Shown here one piece after another: positions 48,590 through 57,024 of a stretch of DNA of 64,000 nt. Both the position numbers and the translations under genes were made by a program. Within the stretch, counting starts at the first letter, position 1; every line of letters starts with the position of its first letter. Source of the stretch: Shewanella sp. 10N.286.48.A6. GTDB lineage: Bacteria; Pseudomonadota; Gammaproteobacteria; Enterobacterales; Shewanellaceae. The notes below the pieces were generated by a model. That model saw only the letters and a program-made list of their open reading frames with translations. It made no database searches and was not told the origin of the DNA. The DNA lies in assembly GCF_002873135.1 (NCBI RefSeq), contig NZ_MCVI01000019.1, positions 13,116 to 77,115 on the forward strand. Reading direction: 5' to 3'.

Positions 48590-49633
48590 ATGAAAATATT
48601 ATACGGTGTTCAAGGGACGGGAAATGGCCATATTAGCCGTGCCAGAGTCATGGCAAAGGCGTTAAGTAAAACTGATATCGAGGTTGATTTTTTATTTAGT
48701 GGTCGCGCCAAAGATGAGTACTTTGATATGCAATGTTTTGGCGACTATCAAGTTAGAACGGGCATGTCTTTTATTACCGAAGACGGGCGAGTCAGCATTG
48801 GCAAAACCATTAAAAGAAATATCACTTCACCCATTGTGTCTGAAGTGAGACAACTTGATTTGAGCGGCTATGATTTAGTGTTAAACGACTTTGAGCCAGT
48901 GAGTGCTTGGGCTGCTAAAAAACAGGGCGTGACCGCAATTGCGATCAGTCATCAAGCGTCCTTACAATACTCAGTACCTAAACAGGGAATGAGCTGGTTT
49001 GATGAATTACTGTTAAACAACTTTGCACCTGCAGATATCAAATTAGGCTGTCATTGGCATCATTTCGGTTTTGCTATTTTACCTCCCTTTGTAGAAGTTG
49101 AGCCAAGTTGTGGTGCTCACAGTCATCAAATTTTGGTGTATTTACCCTTTGAAAGTGCCGACGCGATAGCAGCTTTTTTAAGGCCTTTTCCTGACTATCA
49201 ATTTTTTGTTTACCATGGCAATAAGCCAAAGCAGTCATTACCAGATCATATTAATTGGTTCAGCTTTGATCGCTGTGGGTTTAAACAACACATGTCGCAA
49301 TGTGGTGGGGTAATAGGTAATGCAGGTTTTGAGCTTGCCAGCGAGGCGATGACATTAGGTAAGAAGCTACTGGTTAAACCGCTTCAGGGGCAATTTGAGC
49401 AATCATCAAACGTAGCAGCATTAGAGCTGTTGGCTGCAGGACAAAGTATGGATAGCTTAGATAGTAAAATGTTAGCCCGATGGTTAAAGGCGGCGTCGCC
49501 CAAGCCTATTGCATATCCGCAAGTCGGTGATGCCTTGGTGGGGTGGTTACTACAAGGTAATTGGCATCAACATCAAGCGCTTTGCCATGATTTATGGTCC
49601 CAAGTCGATCTACCTGATAACTGGCGCAAGTAA
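48590..49633 (+). CDS. MJ1255/VC2487-family glycosyltransferase
   Basis: This 347-residue protein opens with MKILYGVQGTGNGHISRARV, the hallmark of the MJ1255/VC2487 family of GT-B fold glycosyltransferases. The C-terminal sugar-nucleotide part shows GVIGNAGFELASEAMTLGKKLLVKPL and QFEQSSNVAALE, typical of family 28-like enzymes. AAGGTAA lies 7 bases before the ATG. The donor and acceptor are unknown. Pairing with the PAP2 phosphatase upstream suggests a lipid-linked sugar role, which is inference. Confidence 0.82.
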   Translation: MKILYGVQGTGNGHISRARVMAKALSKTDIEVDFLFSGRAKDEYFDMQCFGDYQVRTGMSFITEDGRVSIGKTIKRNITSPIVSEVRQLDLSGYDLVLNDFEPVSAWAAKKQGVTAIAISHQASLQYSVPKQGMSWFDELLLNNFAPADIKLGCHWHHFGFAILPPFVEVEPSCGAHSHQILVYLPFESADAIAAFLRPFPDYQFFVYHGNKPKQSLPDHINWFSFDRCGFKQHMSQCGGVIGNAGFELASEAMTLGKKLLVKPLQGQFEQSSNVAALELLAAGQSMDSLDSKMLARWLKAASPKPIAYPQVGDALVGWLLQGNWHQHQALCHDLWSQVDLPDNWRK

Positions 49634-49736
49634 ATGGCATCAGTAAATCGAGTCTTTCTTTGTCTGTGACTCAAGATCAATCAGTTAGCCGCTAGCTTTG
49701 CTAATTACTTTGGTAAGTAATAAGTAATAAGTCACA

Positions 49737-50213
49737 TTAGCTGACTTTTGAATGATGCTGATGAAGTTGCTCGAGTAACTCATCTTCCAAAGCAAAGCGC
49801 GCTTCCATTTCTTGAGCTAAATTAGAGAGATCGCTATCTAATTCTAGCAACATAGAATCGCTATCTGCTTCAGTATATTTGTCATTGAAGTCTAATGCGG
49901 CATCAGTTGATTCACTGATTTGTGGTAATAACAGTTGTGCTCGGGCTTTACTTTGTTCACCTGATTTTTCACACTCATTAACCAATTGATCGTATACCTC
50001 AAAATGACCTTCAGAGACATAATCAACTAATTGAGCGCAAAACTGCTTAACGGTATCTAGTTCAGGTAAGCTTTTTGCTGGGACTGAGTAAGGGGCGAGG
50101 CCAGCAATTTTGAAGTATTGGATCAGTAATGCTCTGCGGTGCTGCAGCCATTGATCAACCAGCTTATTGGAGCCACCCCATTTTTGTTCGGCTTTTTCTA
50201 GTTTTGTCAGCAT
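49737..50213 (-). CDS. rsd: Regulator of sigma D, Rsd/AlgQ family
   Basis: Rsd binds RpoD in stationary phase and favours alternative sigma factors; it also stimulates SpoT in E. coli. The 158-residue product matches along the length: MLTKLEKAEQKWGGSNKLVDQWL, HRRALLIQYFKIAGL, FCAQLVDYVSEGHFEVYDQL and MEARFALEDELLEQL. The ATG at 50213 fits the E. coli start (MLNQLDN); a longer frame from 50279 adds 22 hydrophobic residues and is rejected. It stands divergent from hemE, as in E. coli. Confidence 0.92.
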   Translation of the reverse strand: MLTKLEKAEQKWGGSNKLVDQWLQHRRALLIQYFKIAGLAPYSVPAKSLPELDTVKQFCAQLVDYVSEGHFEVYDQLVNECEKSGEQSKARAQLLLPQISESTDAALDFNDKYTEADSDSMLLELDSDLSNLAQEMEARFALEDELLEQLHQHHSKVS

Positions 50214-50363
50214 TATCATTCTCAATTTAGTAACCAATACATAACACTTAATGTATGAGAGAAAGTAGTGATTAATCAACTCTTTTCTGCAAAAGAAGCA
50301 ATGGATTGACCAGAGGAATGGGCTGAGTTACGAGGGAAATATTCTTTGTTATTGTAATCTAAA

Positions 50364-50453
50364 GAAAAATGCCCAGCGATAGCATGCTACCGCTGGGCAA
50401 ATAGATTTTTAAGGGCTCGATTTATCGTGCTTCTTGATTGTTCTTGCTAGCGC
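50364..50453 (-). ncRNA. Predicted small RNA, about 90 nt
   Basis: On the minus strand a -35 TTGCAC (plus 50483-50488), a 17-bp spacer and a -10 TATAAA (plus 50460-50465) predict a start near 50453. A strong intrinsic terminator follows at 50370-50399: TGCCCAGCG and CGCTGGGCA with inner TAGCATGCTA, then TTTTTCTTT on the minus strand. No open reading frame with a ribosome-binding site fits between them, so an RNA is more likely than a peptide gene. It could also be a leader of rsd read-through, but the terminator points into a separate unit. I do not recognise a known family. Confidence 0.55.
50370..50399 (-). terminator. Terminator of the predicted small RNA
   Basis: A 9-bp GC-rich stem extended by an inner palindrome (TAGCATGCTA, one A-C mismatch), followed on the minus strand by TTTTTCTTT. 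There is no gene on that strand immediately upstream. Confidence 0.8.
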
Positions 50454-50459
50454 AGACTT

Positions 50460-50488
50460 TTTATATCAAAGGTGCAGCGAAGGTGCAA
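50460..50488 (-). promoter_or_regulatory. Sigma-70 promoter for the predicted small RNA
   Basis: TTGCAC, 17 bp, TATAAA on the minus strand. Four of six and five of six matches to the consensus with ideal spacing. Confidence 0.6.
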
Positions 50489-50681
50489 CTTTTTTGTCGA
50501 GTTAGCTTCACACCTAGTCAAAAATCACCCTTTTTGTGAGCATATTAACGTTTATATTAGCAATTTTGATACTAGTAGGAGGGGCAGCTCACATAAATTT
50601 AGCAGAACTGGTTACATTAATACCTTAAGTCGCTAAACTACGGTTCAGCGGATATCAATATATGTTTAGGAATCAAGCCCA

Positions 50682-51746
50682 ATGGCAGAATTAAAGAATG
50701 ATCGTTATTTACGCGCTTTACTAAAACAGCCTGTTGACAGAACGCCTGTATGGATGATGCGTCAAGCTGGTCGTTACCTTCCAGAATACAAAGCAACCCG
50801 TGCTCAAGCCGGTGATTTCATGTCGCTTTGTAAAGACCAAGACTTGGCTTGTGAAGTGACTTTACAGCCATTACGTCGTTATGATTTAGATGCAGCTATT
50901 TTATTTTCAGACATTCTAACCATTCCAGATGCAATGGGCTTAGGCTTATACTTTGAAACTGGTGAGGGTCCACGTTTTGAACGTCGAGCTGATACCGTTG
51001 ACTCGATTAAAAAGCTTTGCATTCCAGATCCAGAAGATGAACTTGGTTACGTGATGCGTGCAGTAAGCACGATTCGTCGCGAGCTAAAAGGTGAAGTACC
51101 GTTAATTGGTTTCTCTGGTTCTCCTTGGACGCTAGCCACTTATATGGTTGAAGGTGGTTCAAGCAAAACATTCGAAAAAATTAAGAAAATGGCTTACGAA
51201 GAGCCAGCAGCATTACACATGCTTTTAGACAAGTTAGCTGATTCAGTTATCTTGTACCTAAATGCACAAGTTGCTAACGGTGCTCAGTCGTTAATGATCT
51301 TTGATTCATGGGGCGGTGCGTTATCTCACCACGCTTACCGTGAGTTCTCATTACGTTACATGCAAAAAATCGTTGATGGCCTAACTCGCCATGCTGACGG
51401 TCGCCAAGTTCCTGTTACCTTGTTCACTAAAGGTGGCGGATTATGGTTAGAGTCTATGGCTGAAACTGGTTGTGATGCGCTCGGTTTAGATTGGACTGTT
51501 GATATCGGTGATGCACGTCGCCGTGTTGGTCATAAAGTGGCGCTGCAAGGCAACATGGACCCATCTGTACTTTATGCTTCACCAGAGCGTATTCATCAAG
51601 AAGTGGATCAAATCCTATCTTCTTACGGTGAAGGTACTGGCCATGTATTTAACTTGGGTCATGGTATCCATCAACATGTTAACCCAGAACATGCTGGTTC
51701 ATTCATTAACTCAGTACATGAGCTATCAGCGAAATATCATAAGTAA
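50682..51746 (+). CDS. hemE: Uroporphyrinogen decarboxylase
   Basis: HemE removes the four acetate carboxyls of uroporphyrinogen III to give coproporphyrinogen III in heme synthesis. The 354-residue protein shows [17 protein letters not shown], the substrate loop, the catalytic Asp region in [46 protein letters not shown], and the end [13 protein letters not shown]. Length matches E. coli. AGGA lies 11 bases before the ATG. It is followed by a strong terminator. Confidence 0.98.
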   Translation: MAELKNDRYLRALLKQPVDRTPVWMMRQAGRYLPEYKATRAQAGDFMSLCKDQDLACEVTLQPLRRYDLDAAILFSDILTIPDAMGLGLYFETGEGPRFERRADTVDSIKKLCIPDPEDELGYVMRAVSTIRRELKGEVPLIGFSGSPWTLATYMVEGGSSKTFEKIKKMAYEEPAALHMLLDKLADSVILYLNAQVANGAQSLMIFDSWGGALSHHAYREFSLRYMQKIVDGLTRHADGRQVPVTLFTKGGGLWLESMAETGCDALGLDWTVDIGDARRRVGHKVALQGNMDPSVLYASPERIHQEVDQILSSYGEGTGHVFNLGHGIHQHVNPEHAGSFINSVHELSAKYHK

Positions 51747-51763
51747 TTGATAATGATGCGCAC

Positions 51764-51794
51764 AAAAAAAGACGAGCAATGCTCGTCTTTTTTT
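51764..51794 (+). terminator. hemE terminator
   Basis: AAAAAAAGACGAGC and GCTCGTCTTTTTTT with an AAT loop, 18 bp after the hemE stop. The stem has a long T run on the plus side. Confidence 0.94.
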
Positions 51795-51980
51795 TAATTC
51801 GTTTTCGACCTCTGAGCTTTACCATATTTTATTCATCATAGTTTTAATGGTAATGAGTGCTCTCTATCACAAAGTGACAATTGAATATTCTAAATTGTGA
51901 TCTTAACAAAACTCTTAGTGGGGTTTATTTGATACTTTATCGTCATTCTGAGAATTAAGTATTATTTAGCTAACTAGCTT

Positions 51981-51997
51981 TGTTTCATGATGAAACA
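51981..51997. promoter_or_regulatory. 17-bp palindrome before the small membrane protein gene
   Basis: TGTTTCAT-G-ATGAAACA is a perfect palindrome around one base, 40 bp upstream of the ATG. It looks like a repressor or activator binding site. Confidence 0.5.
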
Positions 51998-52036
51998 GAG
52001 GCAAAAACTAGTAGCCTTTGCCAAAAAGAGTTAATT

Positions 52037-52246
52037 ATGAAAATTCAAATTATTGTTGCTTTAATGTTCTTTGCTGTATTTGCTGCGCTACTACCAGGTA
52101 CCCATTACATTTATGTGGCTAATGCCGATTATTATATGGGGCAATTTGTGACTGTTGCGGCAGTATTATTAATGTGGGGAAGTCTATTTGCTGGTTTTGT
52201 GAGTCTTTTCTTCCACAAAATTAAAAAACTTTATCAATCTATCTAA
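52037..52246 (+). CDS. Small two-helix membrane protein
   Basis: The 69-residue product starts at ATG 52037 after AAGAG at 52025-52030, and reads MKIQIIVALMFFAVFAALLPG, then a second helix (FVTVAAVLLMWGSLFAGFVSLFF) and a basic end KIKKLYQSI. It is an inner-membrane protein with both ends probably in the cytoplasm or one loop outside. A longer frame from 51980 is less likely, as it would lack a ribosome-binding site. A palindrome and a downstream terminator frame it as a complete, independently regulated gene. I do not recognise the family. Confidence 0.7.
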   Translation: MKIQIIVALMFFAVFAALLPGTHYIYVANADYYMGQFVTVAAVLLMWGSLFAGFVSLFFHKIKKLYQSI

Positions 52247-52315
52247 AGTTAATAGCTATTTCTGTAGCTGAATATAGGCGCTCCCTCTAAAGGGGCGTGT
52301 TCAGTTATGACCCTC

Positions 52316-52342
52316 AAAGTCACCTTAATGATAGGTGGCTTT
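52316..52342 (+). terminator. Terminator after the small membrane protein gene
   Basis: AAAGTCACCT and AGGTGGCTTT form a 10-bp stem with one T-G pair and a TAATGAT loop, followed by TGTTATTTTT. It also faces the convergent sensor kinase gene. Confidence 0.7.
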
Positions 52343-52365
52343 GTTATTTTTAGTGTTTGTCTAAT

Positions 52366-53820
52366 TTAGTGTGTGGCTAGTTCAATCATAAAACGGCTTC
52401 CTTTGCCGGGAGTGCTTTTAATATCAATACGGCACTTTAGGAGTCCAAGCAATTGGCGCACTATGGCTAAACCAACACCCAACTGTGGCAATGTTTGATT
52501 GGGCTCAAATGATAACTGCTGCATGGATAATTGTTTTAAGGCTTCGACTTCATGCTTATGCATGCCTGCGCCAGTATCTTTAACGGCTAACCAGCTTTGA
52601 CCATTTAAGCTTTCGCTGTATACCTTGATGGTGCCACCTTTTGGGGTGTATCTCAGGGCATTATCTACAAGATTATTTAATATTCGACGCATTAATTGTG
52701 GGTCGGTATACACTTGCAGCTCATCGGCAATATTAAAGTCTAAGAGTATTCCAAGTTTTTGCGCTCTGGGTGCAAAAGTTTGTTTTAAATCCAGTAATAC
52801 CTCTCGCAAATTAATTTGACTTATTTGGGCACTGATTTGACCATTTTCCAGTGCTGCTAATTCAAGTAATTGTGCCAGTAACTGCTGTAAGTTTTGCCCT
52901 GAATTAGCGGCGTACTCAATTAATTCTGGTTGGCGCTCTGCTGGCGGTAATAGTAGCCAGGTATCGATATATCCCAGCAAAGAGGTGAGTGGGGTTTTTA
53001 AGTCATGGGACAAATGCAGTAAGAAGTCATGTTTGGCTTGTTGTTGGCGTTTGACTTGTTGGTGTTGTTGGCTGATTTTATGCAGTAAATGATTAATATT
53101 GTCACTGAGGACTCTGATTTCTTCGCTGCCATTGTAACGGTTAGGCAAAGCCAGTGTGCCGCTTAATGGCGAATCTTTTAATTGGTTGAGATCGCTAGCT
53201 AATTTTTTAATTGGTTGGGTAAAAAAGCCCAGCAATAGCACAAATAACATCAGTGCAAAAATAATCCAAAAGCCAATGGTAGCGCCCCAAAGCTTGGGCT
53301 GATTTTCTGAGTTTATTAGTGCTTGCCAGCTATCATAATCTTCGCCGCCGATGATGACATATAAGTATCCACTGTGAAGCCCGTCAGTAGTGATGAGCGG
53401 GCTGACGGAAAAGATTTTTTCTGTTTTTTTTGAGCGGGGATCTGTGCCTAAAATCGGTAGGTCTCGACCTGCAATAAATTGCTTTATCTTGGCTAAATTT
53501 ACTCGAGTGGTTTTGATTTTCTCTTCTTTGGCATCGTAAGCAATGACACGACCTTGTGGATCTAAGGTATAAATTTCAAAACTTGGGCCCAGCAGCATAA
53601 AGTCGTGAAATGCTTCTTTTAGCGCTGCATCTGAGGTAATCCCTTGTGACAATAACGGATTAATGTGCGCCATATGTTCAGCAAGTTGTAAGTGTAATGA
53701 TTGCTGAATTTGATTACGGCTAAATTCATGGTTGAGTTGTAACCATTGCCACAGGGCTACAAAAAGTAGCAACACCATTAAAGTGGCAGATAAGAATAGT
53801 CGGTTAAATAAGCGGTTCAT
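52366..53820 (-). CDS. Two-component sensor histidine kinase
   Basis: The 484-residue protein has a membrane helix at about 8-27, a periplasmic sensor (28-178), a second helix at about 180-200, a HAMP-like linker (TQPIKKLASDLNQLKD), HisKA with phospho-acceptor His272 (FLLHLSHDLKTPLTSLLGY), N box NNLVDNALRYTP, and G boxes VKDTGAGM and GVGLAIVRQLL. It is encoded 49 bp after its response regulator and downstream of two spondin-domain genes, so it may watch the state of the envelope. The signal is unknown. Confidence 0.9.
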   Translation of the reverse strand: MNRLFNRLFLSATLMVLLLFVALWQWLQLNHEFSRNQIQQSLHLQLAEHMAHINPLLSQGITSDAALKEAFHDFMLLGPSFEIYTLDPQGRVIAYDAKEEKIKTTRVNLAKIKQFIAGRDLPILGTDPRSKKTEKIFSVSPLITTDGLHSGYLYVIIGGEDYDSWQALINSENQPKLWGATIGFWIIFALMLFVLLLGFFTQPIKKLASDLNQLKDSPLSGTLALPNRYNGSEEIRVLSDNINHLLHKISQQHQQVKRQQQAKHDFLLHLSHDLKTPLTSLLGYIDTWLLLPPAERQPELIEYAANSGQNLQQLLAQLLELAALENGQISAQISQINLREVLLDLKQTFAPRAQKLGILLDFNIADELQVYTDPQLMRRILNNLVDNALRYTPKGGTIKVYSESLNGQSWLAVKDTGAGMHKHEVEALKQLSMQQLSFEPNQTLPQLGVGLAIVRQLLGLLKCRIDIKSTPGKGSRFMIELATH

Positions 53821-53869
53821 TAGAGACCCATATACACTTTAAAAATAACATGCTTAAAACGAATATCAG

Positions 53870-54598
53870 CTAAGTTGCTGATGGTGGAGAGAACTTATAG
53901 CCTACACCCCAAACGGTTTTGACTAATTCTGGATGCCCAGGGCTGTGGGCGAGTTTATTGCGTAAGCGATTAATGTGACTGTTAATCGTATGCTCATAAC
54001 CGTCATAGTTGTAACCCCACACTGCCTCTAATAATTGCATTCGGCTAAATACTTGTAGTGGATGCTTGGCCATAAACAGCAACAGATCAAATTCTCTAGC
54101 GGTTAATTCCAGCGGGCAGTCATTGGTAATGACCTCACGGGTTGCTGCGTTAATGGTAACGCCATTAAACTGCAGTTGCTCAGAGCTGATTTGTTGAGTT
54201 TTACTACGCCTAAGCATGGCTTTTACTCGCGCTCGTAGCTCCAGCACACTAAAGGGTTTGACTAAGTAATCATCAGCACCGGCTTCAAGGCCCAATACAA
54301 TATCGGCTTCTGAATCTTTGGCAGTTAGCATCATCACAGCAACCGAGTTGTCAGCTTCACGAAGTTGCTGGCACAACATAATGCCATCGCCATCAGGTAG
54401 CATACGGTCCATCAAAATCAAATCTATTACACTAGATTTAATGATGTTAAGCGCTTGCCTTAATGTGGTGGCATGAAACACCTCATAATTTAGTGCGGTT
54501 AGATTTAGCATGATGAGCCTTGCCAAATCTTGCTCATCTTCAACCAACAAAATATGTGGCTTGATTTGGTGCTGATGGTGCTTATTAGAATCATTCAT
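53870..54598 (-). CDS. OmpR-family response regulator
   Basis: The 242-residue protein has a receiver domain (HILLVEDEQDLARLI, phospho-acceptor in DLILMDRMLPDGDG, Lys in VKPFSVLELRARV) and a C-terminal winged helix (LTAREFDLLLFMAKHPLQVF, LLEAVWGYNYDGYEHTINSHINRLRNKL). It is the partner of the kinase downstream. Upstream is a 13-bp stem-loop followed by the spondin lipoprotein gene, so all four genes may be one operon. Confidence 0.92.
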   Translation of the reverse strand: MNDSNKHHQHQIKPHILLVEDEQDLARLIMLNLTALNYEVFHATTLRQALNIIKSSVIDLILMDRMLPDGDGIMLCQQLREADNSVAVMMLTAKDSEADIVLGLEAGADDYLVKPFSVLELRARVKAMLRRSKTQQISSEQLQFNGVTINAATREVITNDCPLELTAREFDLLLFMAKHPLQVFSRMQLLEAVWGYNYDGYEHTINSHINRLRNKLAHSPGHPELVKTVWGVGYKFSPPSAT

Positions 54599-54607
54599 CC
54601 AGAATTT

Positions 54608-54644
54608 CCCATTTCAGGTCCTTATCCAGCAGACCTGAGATGGG
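54608..54644. other. 13-bp stem-loop before the response regulator
   Basis: CCCATTTCAGGTC and GACCTGAGATGGG pair over 13 positions (one T-G) around an 11-base loop. It lies between the spondin lipoprotein gene and the regulator start. No U tract follows on the minus strand, so read-through with reduced expression is likely. Confidence 0.6.
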
Positions 54645-54694
54645 CGGATAAACTTTCAGCTTGTTTGGTTTTTAATCATAAAGGCTGATGCTTG

Positions 54695-55432
54695 CTATTG
54701 TGTGCGGCTGATTGATATGGCTATTGCCGGATTATCAAAACGGTGTGATGGCGTTAGGACTGAGTCCATTAAACCGTCATACATGGTGATCACGCCTGGA
54801 TGAATATGAACAAAATCAACATCATCACGGGTTGCATTAAACCCCTCTCCGCCATCAGCAGGTCCGGGCATGGTACCTTTTTCTTCTGTATTAGCTTCAG
54901 TGCCAGCGTCGTAAACCATGCCTTTCATAGCGACCATAGTGTCGACTGCTAACATCGAAATGTCGTAACTGTTTAATCCAGTAAAGGCATCGTTGGTGTT
55001 TACCAGCATGGTTGCTACGGTAAGGTTGGCAACATCGGCTTCATCTAAAGTAATTGTGATGGTTTCTGACATGCCTGGCATCAATATACCAGCGCCACTG
55101 GCCGTAACCTCGATACCCTCAATAGCCGCTACATCACTTGAATCGCCGCCTTCAGCAATTTTCTCTAGGGCGACATTTGCGCTTTCGCCTGCTTGCCATA
55201 ACATCACATCATTGCTATGAACGGCAATTGCAATCGGTGACATGGGTTGATTAGCCGTTAAGTTTGTCACTGTGACGCTATAGGTTTGCATTACCGTATC
55301 GGGCGTTGGGGTTGGAGTCGGCTCAGGAGACGGTGAGTTGTTATTGTCTGAACAGCCACTTAAGCCCAGCACAGCAATTAATGCTGCAGCACTCAGGCTA
55401 TATTTATTGATATTTTTGATTGGATATTTCAT
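54695..55432 (-). CDS. Spondin-domain lipoprotein
   Basis: The 245-residue product has a lipoprotein signal with lipobox LSGC (VLGLSGCSDN); serine after the cysteine favours the outer membrane. A proline/threonine linker (PEPTPTPTPD) follows, then a spondin N-like beta domain (YSVTVTNLTANQPMSPIAIAVH, MLVNTNDAFTGLN, VYDAGTEANTEE, VHIHPGV). The ATG at 55432 has AAGGGG upstream and gives the lipobox at the right depth. It shares its fold and order of motifs with the next gene upstream, 10 bp away, of which it is a paralog. Confidence 0.82.
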   Translation of the reverse strand: MKYPIKNINKYSLSAAALIAVLGLSGCSDNNNSPSPEPTPTPTPDTVMQTYSVTVTNLTANQPMSPIAIAVHSNDVMLWQAGESANVALEKIAEGGDSSDVAAIEGIEVTASGAGILMPGMSETITITLDEADVANLTVATMLVNTNDAFTGLNSYDISMLAVDTMVAMKGMVYDAGTEANTEEKGTMPGPADGGEGFNATRDDVDFVHIHPGVITMYDGLMDSVLTPSHRFDNPAIAISISRTQ

Positions 55433-55442
55433 CACATGCCCC

Positions 55443-56174
55443 TTATTTAACGGTAACAACAACTTTCGCAACAGGGTTTAACCAGCGATGAATTCGGCTG
55501 TCTAAATCACTGGCGCCGCCGGCTGGATCAGTATCACCAAGCACACCTGGGTGAGTGTGGACATAACCATTAGTAGCACCATCCATAACACCAGTACCAT
55601 TCATACCTCCGTCACCACCTGGCGCTGCTGGAATACCTGCAACGCCGGACATTCCGCCGCCATTAACCACTTCATCATTGGCTTCAGTACCCGCATCATA
55701 GGCGTTTACATAAACTGCGTAAGTACCCGCCTCAGTCGGGATCTCCCAGCCATCTAACCCCATAAAGGCATCATTGGTTGGTAGTACCATAGCAACGATA
55801 GAAAGGTGCGTCATTTCCATTGAATCAAGCATGACATCACTGACATTAGCACCGGGGGCTAATAAACCCATGGCTGGGTTGGTAACAGTCACGCCACCTG
55901 CGCCCATAACTGCGGCATCTAAATCAGCAATATCCCCGCCCTCGGCCATTTTTTGTAATGCTGGTGTAGCCATTTCGCCTACTTGGAATAGGTGACTGTC
56001 AGCATCGTGTGCTGCAATAAACAATGGCGTGAAGTGATTACCGTGGGTTAGGTTAACAACACTGATTTCAACTTCAGCAGCATTAGCTGACATACTGAAC
56101 AGGCCAGCGGCGATGAGTCCACAAGTCAGTAAGCTTGCTTTTTGTGCGATAGGTTTTAATACAGATGATTTCAT
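55443..56174 (-). CDS. Exported spondin-domain protein
   Basis: The 243-residue product has a cleavable signal peptide (LLTCGLIAAGLFSMSANA) and a spondin N-like domain: ISVVNLTHGNHFTPLFIAAHDA, AMVLPTNDAFMGLDGWEIP, VNAYDAGTEANDEV and YVHTHPGVLGDTDP. A glycine-rich loop (GGGMSGVAGIPAAPGGDGGM) lies between. The ATG at 56174 follows AAAGGAGC; an upstream in-frame start at 56225 is rejected. Bacterial spondin proteins have unknown function. It is first in the probable operon with the spondin lipoprotein and the two-component system. Confidence 0.82.
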   Translation of the reverse strand: MKSSVLKPIAQKASLLTCGLIAAGLFSMSANAAEVEISVVNLTHGNHFTPLFIAAHDADSHLFQVGEMATPALQKMAEGGDIADLDAAVMGAGGVTVTNPAMGLLAPGANVSDVMLDSMEMTHLSIVAMVLPTNDAFMGLDGWEIPTEAGTYAVYVNAYDAGTEANDEVVNGGGMSGVAGIPAAPGGDGGMNGTGVMDGATNGYVHTHPGVLGDTDPAGGASDLDSRIHRWLNPVAKVVVTVK

Positions 56175-56327
56175 AACGGAGCTCCTTTTGTTTAATTGCA
56201 ATCGATTCTGCCAAAGGGATCTCACTGTGTTATCGCCAAATTATCACAAAAGTTTAACATCGTTATTTTTGCTAAATAATTGTGCTATCTTGGCGATATA
56301 TTAAGACAACCTGGAGTCAATATAATA

Positions 56328-56918
56328 ATGATAAGAAGCTTAACTCCTGATGATTTTCAACAAGTTATTGAACTCGGAAACTTGGTTCATGGTGAAGGGT
56401 ATTTAAATCTATCTTCGCTTGAAAAAATTTATCGAATGGGTATAAAAAATAATATCAATGCTCACTTCATCGCAGAAAGTGAACAATTATCACCAACTAA
56501 AAATACCCATAATTCGACGGCTAATATTGTCGGTTTTAGGCTGACTTATGCCGCTGGGAAGTGGCCAGTTGATCAATGGTGTACTCCTGAAAAGTGGCCT
56601 GTTACTGCTGAAAACATGTGTTATTTCAAATGTAATACAGTAGCAGAAGCATATCGCGGTCAGGGGATTGGTTCTAAATTACTGCAAGCGTCTATTGCGG
56701 CTGTTAAGCAACAGGGCGCCAAAGCGGGGGTGAGTCACTTATGGCAACAAAGCCCAAATAACTCGGCGGTAGGTTACTTTACTCATGCTGGTGGGCAATT
56801 AATTAAACAACATCCGAGCCGTTGGAACCAAAAAGTAGACGGTAGCGATTATCTTTGTGTGCTTTGCGGCGATGATTGCCACTGCACAGCTTGTGAAATG
56901 GTGATTGAATTTAGCTAA
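56328..56918 (+). CDS. GNAT-family acetyltransferase with cysteine-rich tail
   Basis: The 196-residue protein shows the acetyl-CoA motif AEAYRGQGIGSKLLQASIAA (R/Q-x-x-G-x-G/A) and the following helix ending SPNNSAVGYFTHAGGQ. The C-terminus has LCVLCGDDCHCTACEM with five cysteines and one histidine, which could bind a metal. I set the start at ATG 56328, with GGAG 11 bases upstream. A longer frame from 56280 is less likely. The acceptor is unknown. Confidence 0.8.
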   Translation: MIRSLTPDDFQQVIELGNLVHGEGYLNLSSLEKIYRMGIKNNINAHFIAESEQLSPTKNTHNSTANIVGFRLTYAAGKWPVDQWCTPEKWPVTAENMCYFKCNTVAEAYRGQGIGSKLLQASIAAVKQQGAKAGVSHLWQQSPNNSAVGYFTHAGGQLIKQHPSRWNQKVDGSDYLCVLCGDDCHCTACEMVIEFS

Positions 56919-57024
56919 CCATTTATAGAGAGACGTTATCAAAAGGCTTTACTAAAAGGCTTTATTGCAGATTTTAGTGCCCGCATTTGCACTCATAATA
57001 ACCAAAATAAAAAGAGCCGCTGCT

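Larger units (their letters stand above)
50214..50681. other. rsd-hemE intergenic region
   Basis: This 468-bp stretch holds a likely small RNA on the minus strand (50364-50453) with its own promoter and terminator, described separately. A strong AGGAGGGG sequence at 50577-50584 is not followed by a usable start codon in reach. The rest is AT-rich and should hold the hemE and rsd promoters. Confidence 0.6.

Noticed and set aside
50577..50584. AGGAGGGG as a ribosome-binding site of a small gene before hemE
   Set aside because: No ATG, GTG or TTG lies at a suitable distance with an open frame.
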